Assembly: GCA_025618425.1 (NCBI GenBank)
Contig: CM046832.1
Span: forward strand, 62,459,108-62,523,107
Direction: 5' to 3'
Length of the DNA: 64,000 bases
From: Heliocidaris tuberculata
Taxonomy: Eukaryota > Echinodermata > Echinoidea > Camarodonta > Echinometridae
Position 1 is the first letter of the stretch. Each line of letters starts with the position of its first letter. This document shows, in pieces, positions 35,566 to 49,266 of this stretch. Below the pieces are notes generated by a model that saw only the letters and a program-made list of their open reading frames with translations, had not been told where the DNA came from and did not search any database. The position numbers were made by a program, and so were the translations under genes.

Positions 35566-36248
35566 TTTTTCCTCCTTTCAACAGCTTCAAAAACAAGGGG
35601 GCACATGACCCGAAACATTCTGTAAAACAATTATTAGTCTTGATTTCTGCCCCAAACCTTATACTAAAAGTCAGGCCATCCATAGAGGTCGGCCAAATCC
35701 ATTCTTGTCTCATGACGACAGTACCGCGAGACTTATAGTTAATTAAAACCCTTTCGCACCTATAACACCCGAAACTGACGCCCGAAACAGAGATTACTTA
35801 AACGCCCCGGAACCTGGGGGGGGGGGGGGGGGGTCACTCGCGGACTGAAGTGGTACCCATGCTCGTCTAAGCACCTCAAAACTGGACCCAAAAGGAAGTA
35901 ATTCTTGGTGTCAAATTCTACCTCTAAAAGGATATTGTAAAATATACCCTTAAAAGGCATAAATGGCGTAGGAAAATGTACCAACAAATGTCGAAGAACG
36001 CCTATTTCTCAAAAAACGTTGAATGTTAGACTGTACAACACCCATTTTTCTAAAAAAAGAAAGAAAAAAAAAAAAAACGTCGAATGTAAGACTAAAAAAC
36101 ACCCCGTTTTCTCAAAACCGTCGAATGTAAGACTGAAAAACACCCCTTTTCCCCCAAAGACGTCATCTGATCCTTTCATTCGACTTTTTTTTGTTGTTGA
36201 CAAGCATGGGTACCCGGCATGGGTACCACTTCACTCAGTCTCTGAGTG

Positions 36249-36290
<42 letters not shown>

Positions 36291-39200
36291 GCCCAGAAAG
36301 CCCGCTTGACTTCAGTATCATTTATATACCTCACTTTAAGAATCTTTCCTAATCCTATCATCTGATTGGTTGACAGTGCAGTCATGGTTTTTATGATTGT
36401 AACATTTCAAGCACAGAGTTGCATGGTGATATATATGCAATGATAGGTTTTTGTAAAATTAAAGGCCAAGTCCACACCAATATCAAGTTGATTTCAATAA
36501 ATAGAGTCAAATTAAACAAGCATAATGCTGAAAATTTCATCAAAATCGGATGTAAAATAAGAAGGTTTGACATTTTAAAGTTTCGCCTATTTTCACAAAA
36601 CAGTTATATGCATAACACGGTGGATAAGCAAATGAGATAGCTGATGGTGTCACACACTCACTATTTCTTTTGTATTTTATTATATGAATTATAGAATATT
36701 TCAATTTTTGCAGATTTGACAATAAGGAAGCTCTTCCTTGAATCACAATATGTTAAACAATGACAATTCCACAAGTTCAGTGAGGAATCAATTTTTGTTT
36801 CACATCATAATGAGGAAAAAAATGAAATATTTCACATTTCATATGATAAATAAAAAAGAAATAGTGAGTGGATGACGTCATCGGTTCCCTCATTTGCATA
36901 CCGACCAGGATGTGCATATAACTGTTTTTGTGAAATTAAGCGAAAAATTTCGTAACTTTCTTATTTTACATCCGATTTTGATGAAATTTTCAGCATTATG
37001 CTTGTTTAATTTTACTCTACTTTTTCAAATCAACTTGATATTAGTGTGGACTTGGCCTTTAACTCTGCAGGTTGAGGTGGTTTTTAACACTTTTTTGAAA
37101 CAAGCCAAGAGTTTTCATGTTGACTATACTTTTAGGGAGTTTGTTCCAGTCGTTTGTAGTTTTCGGATAAAATGAGTTCATATAATAATAATCTGTTCTT
37201 GCTGTTCTGGGTACATGCATCTTTAAGTTATGATGATCTGTTCTTCCAATTCTGTTCGCAGGTTTGCACATGTTATTACGTCCTATATCTGTGATGTCAT
37301 TAACAAGCTTATAACACTAAAAAAATAAGTTGGAGGTACTTTCGTCTACTCTCTAATGTATTCATACTAAATTCTTGTAACAAAGTGTTGTAACTACATG
37401 TACTACTCCAGTCTTTGTTCAACATTCTTACGTATAACGTTTTTTTAAATCTTTACAATCAGTTGGCTACCGCTTTGTTTCTGTATGGATCACATGCTGT
37501 GCAACAATAATCCAAACATGAGCGTACTAAAGATTCTGTAAAGGGTTTTTAAAACTGGTTTTGGTCAGTCAACGCAGTCCCTCCGTATTATGTACCAAAA
37601 AGGTCTATTGCACTTTACATGTAATTCGGTACAATGATCATTCCAATTTAAGTGTTATTTATCACAAGACCCAAGTATTTCTCAGTTGATGTACTTTGTA
37701 ACCCTTGACCATTATTAGTATATTTAAAACTAGCACATCAATGATGTGGCGCTCATCCGGCATGCAGCAAAGAAATTGATGCAATTTGTACTTTGAACAC
37801 AGTAGACATTGTAATGAATCGATGAAATGTACATGTATTGGTTACATGCATGTACAGATGATGAAGTGCCTATTGCAGATCTGGCTAAATGTGGTTTTGG
37901 AAGGAGACAGTGACTATTTTCTAGACAAAATTTTAAAATTCCGAGTAGAAGTTTAATAAACCTCATGAAAGTCTTTCAAATGGAACCAAAAAAAAAAAAT
38001 CGAAATCGGTCAATAAATGAGGAAGAAGAAGCCATTTTTGTGATCTTTTTAATAAATTTCGTATAAATTAGCATAAATAATTTTCTAGACAAAATTTCAA
38101 ATTTCCGAGTAGAAGTTCAATGAACCTCATGAAAGTCTTTCAGATGGAAAAAAAAAAATCGAAATCGGTCAATAAATGAGGAAGAAGAAGCAATTTTTGT
38201 GATTTTTGAATAAATATCGCATAAATTAGCATAATTAATTTTGTAGACAAAATTTCAAAATTCTGTGTAGAAGTTCAATGAACCTCATGAAAGTCTTTCA
38301 GATGGAACAAAAAAAATCGAAATCGGTCAATAAATGAGGAAGGAGAAGCAATTTTTGTGATTTTTGAGAAATGCGCATAAATTAGCATATTTAATGAGTT
38401 TCAAAATTCTGTGTAGAAGTTTCGAAATCGGTCAATAAATGAGGAAGGAGAAGCAATTTTTGTGATTTTTGAGAAATGCGCATAAATTAGCATATTTAAT
38501 GAGTTTCAAAATTCTGTGTAGAAGTTTCGAATCCCCCACCTAGTGCTATCATATAAAGCAAACGGAATTAAAATCGGGTAAGAAATGGCGAAGAAGAAGC
38601 ATTTTGAAATTGTGGACGGACGACAGACGAAGGACGGACGGACGGACGACGGACGCCTCGCCACGGCATAAGCTCATCTGGCCCATTCGGGCCGGATGAG
38701 CTAACAAACATTATGAACCTTCCTAGGCATCATAATCTTGGATTTAGATATGTTGTAATCAAGGAGGCAATGTGGCCTGACAGAATTCAGCATAAGCTGA
38801 GATTAAATCGACATTTAAATTAAAATAAAACCAGCCATCTTCAAGAGTAAATGTTTTTACTGGAAATAGTTTTGACTTGTTGAATGATATTTTGCTGATT
38901 GAATGATTACTGACATCAGGTAAGCAATCATTTGATTAACAAAGCAGCTTATAGGCTAGGTACCAAATCACAAGCTTTATAATTTTCTGAACAATACTTA
39001 AACACCTACATAACCTACACTGTATCGTCCAGGAAAAGCTGGCTTGTGATGTGATATCTATTCTAATTTTCTAAACTTTAGTTCCACCTCCCCAAGATGT
39101 GCACCTCCCCATGCCCAAACCAGCCTACGCCCTTGGAAGCCCCCTCCCACTACATTGTCGGTCTCTCGGGGCTGTCGGTCTCGTTGGCTGAAGCCAAAGT

Positions 39201-42200
39201 AAACAACGATCAGCAAGCAAAAAACTTTGATGAGCGAAGTTTGAGGAGAACACCTTTGGCAAACTGACATATAGTTCCATCGGCAACGCCACCACCTCGA
39301 TCGGGATCGCAGAGTGGTAAACCTAGCCTAGCTAGAGCTAGACACCTTGTCGGTCGCTATTCAGCTCAGCTATTCCATGCTGCTTGCATGATCTAACATC
39401 AGTCATTTGGCTAGGCTTAATTCGGTGATAGGACATTGATTATATGAATTTATGAATTTAATACATTGAATTTTGCCTCTGGTACATTAGAAATATAATA
39501 GTGAACTGGAATTTAGTTAGAGTTTCTTCTAATACTGGCTAGGGTGGGCTTGCCCTCGGACGGGCGTACGTCTGCTACATGGTCGTCTGCTAGCGCACGA
39601 TCTCAATGGATGTCGTCGGTCTCACGTGATCGATACTACACGCCCACATTACGTCATCAATAACAACAAACGGTTTCACGTGTTATATGACAAATATTTT
39701 TTTTTTGGTCAAAAGCATGCATATTCCCGGGGATTTATGGGGGGTTTATTGAACTCATCGAGCCTTAATTATACCCCTTCAAAGCTTTAAATTTCATGTA
39801 AATCACATTTTTCATAATTTCAAATAAATACTAGGGGAATTAAAATCATTTCAAAACCCCTGTTTTCATGTGTTAACCTATGGAAGCTGGAAGGCCAAAA
39901 GCATGCATATTCCCGGAGATTTATGCGGGATTTATTGGACTCATCGAGCCTTAATTATACCCTTTCATAGCTTTAAATTTCATGTAAATTACATTTTTCA
40001 TAATTTCAAATAAATACTAGGGGAATTATAATCATCCTAAAATTCCTTGTTTTCGCGTGTAAACCTATGGCAGGCGAGACTTTTTTGGTCAAAAGCATGC
40101 ATATTCCCCAGGATTTATGTGGGGTCTTTTCAATTTTTTGAGCCTTCACTAAGCTTTTTCAAAGCCTCAAATTACATGTAAATCACATTTTTTTATATTT
40201 TCAAATAAAAACTATGGGAATTATAATCATCCTAAAATTCCTTGTTTTCGCGTGTAAACCTATGGCAGGCGAGACTTTTGGGGGGTCAAAAGCATGCATA
40301 TTCCCTGGGATTTATGCGGAGTCTATTCGACTAGTTGAGTCTTAATTATACATTTTCCGAGCTTTAAATTTTATTTAAGTCACATTTTTCAAAATTTTGA
40401 TTTAATTCTGTGGGAATTATAATCATTCAAAAATCCCTGTTTTTGCGTGTTAACCTATGGGAGCTGGAAGGCCAAAAGCATGCATATTCCCGGGGATTTA
40501 TGCGGGGTCCCTTCCACTTTTTGAGCCTTCATTAAGCTTTTTCAGAGTCTGAAATTACATGTAAGCCACATTTACACTAAATTCAAGGAAATACTAGAGG
40601 AACTATAATCATTCTTAAAATCCATGTTTTACGTGTTAACCCTATGGAAGATGACTCGGTCAAAAAGCAGGCATGATCCCGGGCATTCATAGTGGCATTT
40701 ATTGGCAATAAAGGTTCAAGAAATGTTTTTTGAACTATCCACCCTTTCTCTCATGCAAAAATCAGACTTGAAAAAGATAAAGTAAGATATGAAATATCAA
40801 GAAAAAATGAGACATATTTTCACGTGCCTATGGCGAACGTATTCTTCCGAGTCTTTTTTAAGGCCACCGCACACCTTACGATCGGTCTCCGATCCGATTT
40901 GTGAAATAAATCGCTGTGGCATTAAATAGTGGCATTTTAACAAATAAAGTCTACCCTATTCAGGTTCTGAAAAGCAATATGAATACTAAACATAGGATTT
41001 TGGTGAACTGTCAGTTTTCGTACAGGGAATAAGGGCAAAATTAGTTTCAAATCGTAGGCAGTCGCACGATTTTTGTGACGTCACTACAACTCGGAGCCGA
41101 TTTGACCATTCCATCGACTAGAAAAGTCGGCAAAGGCCGTATTATCGATTTTACTCTCTGTATGACTATTCAGACCCTCAATCAAAAATATTTTTTTGTT
41201 TTTAAATGATTTGTCAATGATATTACATTTTCTTCTGAAATCGGATCGCAGACCGATCGTAAGGTGTGCGGTGGCCCACAACAATTTACGTCTGCCGAAT
41301 GTACTACGGAAGTAGGTGAGAGTAATCTGTCTTGATACTATAAAAGTCTTTGGTTTTGGTGATCATCTCTAGCAAATTGACGATGACGTCATCATTTTGC
41401 ACCATCCTGATTGGCCAAAAGATTAAAATCGCACGACTCATCGCAAAATATTCAACATGTCGAATCTCTGCGATTTGGTCTACGATTGTTGTGCGACTGA
41501 TCGGATCGCTGTCATAAGCTATAGCACACTACACGATCCGATCAAAAATCAGTCGGATTCCAGTCGGATCGTACAGTTGCGCCGGGCTTAAAGAGATGTA
41601 CCAGTGGTATGAATTTGGTGATTCTACCTCAAATCCATAGAAAGCTATTGTGATTACAGTGCTTTCTGCAGAAAGTTAATTGACCTTTTGACCTTTGACC
41701 TTGGTCAGATTCGATTCTACCTCAAATCCATAGAAAGTTATTGTATATTACAGTGCTTTTCGCAGAAAGATCATTGACCTTTTGACCTTTTTTTTTTACC
41801 TTGACCATGGTCAGATTCGACTCATTTTGACCTGCTCCTTTAAAAGATGTACCTGTGGTACAAATTTGGTGATTCTACCTCAAATCCACAGAAAGTTATT
41901 ATGATTACAGCATGATTGTTGACGACGACGCCGACGCCGACGGAAATAGTGGCGCATATATAGTCTCGCTCCCCTATGCAGGCGAGACAAAAACGACAGT
42001 TGTAGCTATTGACTAGTATTTCACTTTGGTTGTTATTTTTGATACTTGCCCAATTTGTTTGCAAAACTTTGTTTCCCCATTAATAACATCTGCAGTCGGC
42101 AGTCTTGGAAATATGGAAATGCCATTATACATGATGCCATCTTATTTGTATTCTACTGCCAAATATCTGCTAAGATGTGGGGGAATTCATTAAATCTACA

Positions 42201-45200
42201 TAATTAAAAGGGGGCCAAGGTCAACAGGGTCAAATAGGTGGAGGCATTGAAATATCATTTCTTATACATCTCTACCTTCTCTTTCATTTTTTTTTTTACC
42301 ATTATAGGCAGCGCAGAAAGGTGTAAATCCGACTGAAACGGGGCTTGTCTTTGGTGTTTTTGCTCTCACCTCTTTCATTGCTAATCCAATATGGGGCAAA
42401 TATGTGAGTATGATACACGAAAATATTTTGAAATTTGATGGCCGAATCATCAGTCATGGGTTATTCAGCACGGTTTGAATATAATAATGATAACAATATT
42501 ATTGTTTGGATTATGTTATAATTTGTCATATATATTAAATATACTTTGCTTGTATCTCATATTCTAACTGAGAGAAATATGTTAGTTTAGAAGGACATAT
42601 CTATCTTAGTAGTCACTGGTTTAATGATGATTTCATTGCCACGAACGTTCTTTCGTTTCAATAGCTTCCTGTTATTGGAGGAAAATTCATGTTCCTGAGC
42701 GGGTCTTTTGTCGCTGCTGGCTGTAACATATTGTTTGGGTGAGTTAGAAGCAGACATATGGACAGAAATTTATATTTCTCTGCATAGCATACTGTCTAAT
42801 TGATGTTGGTCATATACAAACCATCATTTCTATCATTTTATAGTAGTTCGAAATAATTACTGTTCATTTTGTAAGAGAAGAGGAAACATGTAGTCATGTT
42901 CTTTACAAGTGTGTTCACATTCAAAAGATGTAGGAAAAGGTTAGTAATGAATTCAAATATCCTATTTTAAAAGATTTAAGTTGGGAGAGAATTTATTTAG
43001 GAGTTTTGATGAATAAGGTGGGGAAAGAAAGTTTATTAATCCATTTGATTCTATTAGTTAAATATATGACGTATTAATTTAGGAATATAGAGATACCTCG
43101 GACAGTAAAAGAAATTAAAGCAATGATGTCAGAGAATCATTTAGAGGAGAAACAAATGAAAAATTGTCTTTTGAGAGAGGTACCCTCTCATTACAACTTA
43201 GAAAGTGGGAAAATTTTTATTTCCGAGACGAGGGGGTGGATTTGGGGAGTTAAGGGCGCATAATAACATCGTACATTCCGATAATTCGGAAATTTAAGCT
43301 GGAGACATGGAGCAAAACAATACCGGCCCCTTTCATTTCCTTTTTTTTGGGGGGGGGGGGTGGTGGGCGTAGGGGGTGGGTTGGGAGGGTTCATCTCTTA
43401 TTCTTTTTTTCTTTCTGTCTTTTTCCTTTTTCTTCCTTTTTTTTCTTTCCTATTTTCCCGTCATTTTTTAAAATATAAAGTTCCATTCAATGATATGCAT
43501 ATGGTCGTGCTTGTAAAATGTTATGTTTGACTTACTTGTTAATACATTTAATTCATTTCAATTTTGAATTTTAGTTCAATTTTGCGTATATGATTCTTGC
43601 ATGTGGATATACTTGTTTATGTTTTCTTACCTTGATTATTTGTGAAGATATTATTTGAAAATGGTAGTAATAAAAACAATCAAAAAAAAAAAATCTTCTA
43701 CACTGTACTGCCGCCTTATGTTTGACATTTCAATGATTAATCTAATTTGCGGTTATATGCTACAATAATCAAGTGATTGGCCTATGCACCGATTATTCAA
43801 TGCAATATTTTGGGGTTTTTTTTTTTTTCATTTTGTTTTGTTTTGTATAGGATGTCACTTATCACAGCGCGTCAAACAGTGCGGCAGTTGTAGAGGCAGC
43901 CCTACGTCAGCGAAATTAATGACGCATTGTGTGCAAAGTGCATAATGTCTGAAATGTTGCAAAGTAGGCGGAGCCTAGTTACGTTTGTGACGGTTCGTCA
44001 TGTGGAGCAAATTGTGAAGCGCTTTGCAATGTTAAAGGCGCTAATATTATGAAATATCCAGTGCCCGTTGCACACGACACGTCATTTACGGAAGTAGGAC
44101 TGCGTTGGCGGGTTTTCGCCGTCTTTGACGCGCCATGTCAGTCACCGCCAAAATGAAAGTGACATCGAACAAAAAAGTGATTGAAAGGTGAACAGTACAA
44201 ACACTGCATTGTGTTACAGGGGAGCGTTTCATGAAAGGAAGTTGTCGGATATTTTATTCGACAACTGTTATAAAGCTACTGAAATCCTTGCATCTGATTG
44301 GCTGAGAGCAAATTTGTCGGATAAAATATCTGACAAGTCCTTTCATGAAACGCCCCCCCCCCTGGTTTGCACACGAGGCATCATTTTGATTGCGTTATTA
44401 CTTGCGGTTATCAAGCCCATGAAGGTAATTATCTCAAAAGTCAGGGGGGCGTTTCATCAAGTCGGCGATTTTTTACCGACAAAATTCGCTCTCAGCCAAT
44501 CAGATACAAGGATTTCAGTAGCTTTCTAACAGTTACTGCAACTTGTAATTGATTACAAGTTTTACGGAACAGGGCCAACAGCCATTATGAATTTTGTTGG
44601 ATGGGACCATTGAGTCATGATTTTGTCCGTCCGTGACATTGGATATTTTATGGATTATTTTATCAAATTTCAACTCCTTCACTTACGCCCTTCACAATGA
44701 AACATAAAATAGCCCGATTTAATTAAATACTTATTTTCTACAGGCCTTCAAACTTTCAAAATTTGTCATATGTCTTTCCGTGACTATAATCGATCAGGCT
44801 GATATACGTGTTTAAATTTTTACGTGTATAGATTGTATACATGTATGTCTATTGCTTCAAACCCTCAATGGAAGGTAACTATCAAATATTTTCTTTTTTG
44901 TTTTTCGTTTTTTTTTGCAACGACAGATTTCTGAATAGGATTGAAGGCAAAACCACTTTCCTGATCTACTGTTTTGTAATCCGTATTGTGGAAGCCACCG
45001 GAGCAGCCGCAGTCATGACATCAGGCATGACGATCTCTGCAAATGTTTTTCGAGATAATGTTGCTCAAATGAATGTAAGCTATTGTAGATGTAATCCTTT
45101 TAATCTGTAGATTTTGGAATAAAATTACGAGAAGGGGCGGCGATGTATTGACATGACAAGGGGTACGCGACATTTTGAATAGCGAAAGTTTGTATTTATA

Positions 45201-48200
45201 GAGCATTTCCCAGCGTTAACAGTGTGATGTATCCTTAAAAGTCCGGCTCACACGTGGCGTCAATTTTGCTGACGTAAGGACCTTTGGTTAGGACAGCGTC
45301 AGTGACGATGTGGTCTAATGCGTGTCATGAAAGACTGATATCGTTTAAAAAGTTATTGCAAAATGAACAGTGCATACAATACTTTTACTAACTGGCGTAT
45401 GTGTCCATTGCTTTCGAATTCTCAGTTTCCATATTACCGCAGGTACTGATGAAATCGAAAAGACGCCTCGTGTAATTAAGCCGAGCTTTGACCCGAAATT
45501 ACTCCGACGACATTGCCCCGGGCTTTATATCGACGTGAAAGATGTAGGGTTAGGGTTGGGTTGCAATAGACCTGCTCACAAAGTTATTCAAATTTATGGA
45601 TGTTTCTTTCTTGGGGACCTAGTAACGAGGTATTCCATTAACGTGTTATTAATGAATGAACTACAATACTTGGAATCCACTTTGCATACATTACTTGTTG
45701 CTATGTCTGACAAGCCTCTGATAAGCTTTCAGGTTGTCAAGAACAACCTTTGTTTTACAAGTATGCATAAAATTTGAATATATTTGTGAACAGGTCTACT
45801 GGGTTTTAGGTTCTATGATTACGTATAGCCGGGGGCGGATCCAGGATTTTGTCAAAGAATGGGCACAGAGCCGTAAAAGTACACAATTAAGGGGGGCTTA
45901 TTCATTTCATAAGCTACGTTCATACGGGACTTGTGGTTTCGAAACTTTAAGTTAGCGAAACTTTAAGTTAACGAAACCACGACCCCCCTAACCGCAACGA
46001 GGGTTCACACGAGCTTGAAACAACGAGCTGAAACTACAAGCTGAGCGATCGTCGTGGTTAACCTCGGAAGTAGATACTACCGATTGTGTGTACAGTACAC
46101 ACACAGTTCCTGTGTTCATAATTCGCGCGAAGGGTAAGACCCGGAAATTTAAAATGAACAGCGAGGTCACCGCTAACTACAAGCTTGCGAAACTTAAAGT
46201 TTATTCCGTTCACATGGCCTGAAACTTCGACGGCCTGAAATTTCGACTGCTCGTAGTTTCGGCCTTAACCATAAGCTCGCTTGTGATTCTAAAACTACAA
46301 GTAAACTTAAAGTTTCGAAACTACGAGTCTGTTCATAGTAATAATAATAATACCTACATTTATATGGCGCCTTTCCAGTTAGTATAACTGATCAAAGCGC
46401 TTTACAGTGTATTATTACCCCGGTCATTGGATCCAGTTACGATTCTGCACTTATAGTGCACATTCTCCACTCCACTAGGGAGCATTCCAGTCTAGCGGCC
46501 ATTTCACAGGCGCACATATACTATTCCAGTCACAATGACATTCGCATCCTACCGGGTACCCACTTAACACCTTGGTGGAGAGTGGCAAATGTAGATTAAT
46601 GCCTTGCCAAAGGACATTAGTGCCGCGGCGGGACTCGAACCGCGAACCATGTGATCCACAGTCCGGTGATGCATACACTAGACCACGACACCTCTACGAT
46701 ACGGTCTGAACTACAAGACAACTACAAGTTAACTTAAAGTTTTGAAACTACAAGCGAAACTTAAAGTTTAGCTCCCATCGTGTGAACGTAACTATTGTGC
46801 ACTTACTTTCATAGGCGGGAGGGGGGGGGGGGAGGGGGGGGGAGTGCACGGCCGGATTACCCGCCATTGTGTATATCGTTTTAACCATGGTTGAAGTTAA
46901 GACGTTGGCAGGGGCGGCGGAGCCTCTTTCAAAGTGGGGGGGGATCAACAAAAAGGGGCACTTTGGGGGGAAAAAGGACACCTACAAAGAGTGAAAACAA
47001 GGCGAAAAATGCCACTTTGAGACATTAGTATACCGCTACATTCTAATTAATACACTATTGATGATAATTTTCGACAAATTATTGTATATGTCTTAACTTG
47101 GTTCTAGATAAAAACTACTTTGCAGTTGAGTGTAATAGTCTGATTATTCATTTGCGAGCAAGCAAAGCGAGCGAGCAAAATATTTAAGATATTTTGAATA
47201 GCAGTGATTTTCCTAATATGATAAAAAGACAATGGTAAATGCGAGCGAGCGTAGCGAGCGAGCTTTGGAAAAATTTAGGAAAAAAATTGTCCTCCTTCCT
47301 GTTATGATTTTGGGGCACTGCTCATTCTTGTATAATTTAGGGCATTGTGCCCCTCCTGCCCCCCTGCTCCACCGCCTCACATTGTGCTGATATCAGTAGG
47401 GGAATCTATTATTATGAAGCCTCTCTGATTATTTGGAGCTAGGTATATGGCTCTTTTGTGGACTTTAGGGCACAGATTGTAAGCGACATCGCGGTATATA
47501 GGTAAAATATATTAATAGGTATATAGGTAGGACACTTATCAGAAGACAAAAGGGGCACTAATCAAACGGGAAAATAATACTATTAGAAAGGAAAAGGGAC
47601 ACTGATCAGAAGGAAAAGGGGCACTTAAAAAGAGGCATTTATCAGAGGTGAAAAGGGCACTCATCATAAGGAAAAAAATTGCACTATTAGAACTGTAAGT
47701 GGGCACTAATCAGACGAAATCAGGGACAGGGACAGGGATTTCAAAGGGGGCACCTATCTAAGTTTAAAAGGAGCACTTAGCAAAAGGTGAAAAGGGCACT
47801 TATTAGAAAGAAGAAGGGGCAGTCATACGAAGAAAAAAGGTCACTTATCAGAGGTGAAAAGGGGCAATTATAAGAAGGGAAAATTTCACTATTAGAACGG
47901 AAATTGGGCACTAATCAGACGAAAAACAAAGGAACAGATTTCAAAAGGGACAGTAATTGTTTGAAGTTAAAGGGGACACTTATCAGAAGGTAAAAAGGGC
48001 ACTTATTAGAAAGAAGAAAGTTAAAGGGGCACTATACGAAGAAAAGGGGGCACTTATCAGCTATGAAAAGGAAGGGGCACTTTGGGGTACTTAAAAAAGT
48101 GGGGAGGGGGCACTGTGCCCCCCCCCCCCCGGGAGCGCCGCCTCTAGACGTTGGTTACAGTAGAGTAGAAAATTAAACACGCCAATCGTCGCTGGAATTT

Positions 48201-48375
48201 GCACTATTCAGTTTGCACTCACTTTGTGTATATGTCACTGTCATTATGGTTCATCACAAACCACCCCATTCGCTGACGCGTCAGCAATTAAGTGGAGCAT
48301 AGTGTGAATACTCTAATCAGCCCACCTGTTGCTGTTTACATTGTACCTAGACTCCCTATATACCACCATCACTTC

Positions 48376-48411
<36 letters not shown>

Positions 48412-48427
48412 CACCACCACCACCACC

Positions 48428-48476
<49 letters not shown>

Positions 48477-49224
48477 TCACCACCACCACCACCACCACCA
48501 CCACCACCACCACTACCACCTCTACCATGTTCCAGTAGTAACCAATCCTAATTTCTATCATCAAATGATCTAAGTGCCATCAGAATCGTTATTAAGATGA
48601 TGTTATTATTTATCCTATTCTCTTTCCATTCAGGGTTTGTTGGAGGTATTCATTGGCGTTGGTCTGGCAGTTGGCCCTGCTCTTGGTAGTTTATTTTATG
48701 GAGTAAGTGGTACATTTTGTTTCCTACAAAAATAATTTTCATATTGTGCGTTTCGTATAATAGACCATTGAGATATCCATCGAAATTCTTGCATTTGGAC
48801 TAGCCTATATACTTTTCCAGTACAATATTATGTAACTTGTACATAAAAATGAATATTGCATGGTACTTAGAGTGGTCTTTGCGGATACAGTCATTTGATT
48901 TCCAGATCTAAATTTCTTTTACTTTTTACACAGGGATTTAATTCTATAAGCAAGATATCAATTTCCTGAATGACAAATTGCGTGCCTGACGAAGTCAAAG
49001 TAAATTATTCTATTCCGTCTACAATATCAATAACTTGAACTATATCTTATTGGTAGCCACAAAAAGGGTTAATCGCAAAAGGTCAACTCAAATATCCCTA
49101 TGATTTACTATTTCTTCATTTATATATTGACACTACATCATAATAACGATCGAGGACTGTGGTACCTGTAGTCAAATTGACAGGATTTTTTTTTTAATTC
49201 AAGGAGTTATCTACTCTTCTGCCC

Positions 49225-49266
<42 letters not shown>

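Larger units (their letters stand above)
33941..41587. mobile_element. Paired TTAA-flanked termini 7.6 kb apart (GCCCGGCGCACAC)
   Basis: TTAA-GCCCGGCGCACACTAC at 33937 and ...TGCGCCGGGC-TTAA at 41588. The flanking host repeat is continuous across the pair: ...TTGACCTGCGCC on the left and AAGATGTACC-like on the right match an uninterrupted copy (TTTTGACCTGCTCCTTTAAA, then AGATGTACC) at 41827-41849. CGATCCGAT words fill the first ~150 and last ~160 bases. Either one large element or a MITE expanded by nested insertions. Confidence 0.6.
31152..42307 (+). other. Intron 1 of gene B, 11.2 kb, dense in mobile elements
   Basis: GTGAGT to ATTATAG. It holds two adjoining TTAA-type elements (32125-33794), the ends of a third 7.6 kb apart, a GGGGTCACTC element, a TTAA foldback, a LINE remnant and two satellites. 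No additional coding exon was found. Confidence 0.8.
45239..48312. repeat. Possible TTAA-type element split by later insertions
   Basis: TTAA then AAGTCCGGCTCACACGTGGC and CAATTTTGCTGACG at the left. At the right, CTGACGCGTCAGCAATTAAG, then GCATAGTGTGAATACT, is a loose inverse. Two later elements (45911-46790 and 46909-48146) lie inside. The pairing is tentative. Confidence 0.4.

Noticed and set aside
35264..35738. Pro/Gly/Phe-rich open frames on both strands
   Set aside because: Generated by G, C, T and A homopolymers.
37915..40740. CRISPR-like regularly spaced repeats
   Set aside because: These are head-to-tail satellites of 105-197 bp without unique spacers, in an intron of an animal gene.
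45370..45777. 135-codon open frame
   Set aside because: No family features, no splice-compatible context and located among nested repeat elements in an intron.
46600..46697. Possible tRNA gene (box A and box B on the minus strand)
   Set aside because: It is the tRNA-like head of a SINE; the same head with the same tail occurs at 56163-56468 and the acceptor stem is not paired.
48292..48573. Tyr/His, Thr and Val-rich open frames
   Set aside because: Pure trinucleotide repeat read in different frames.
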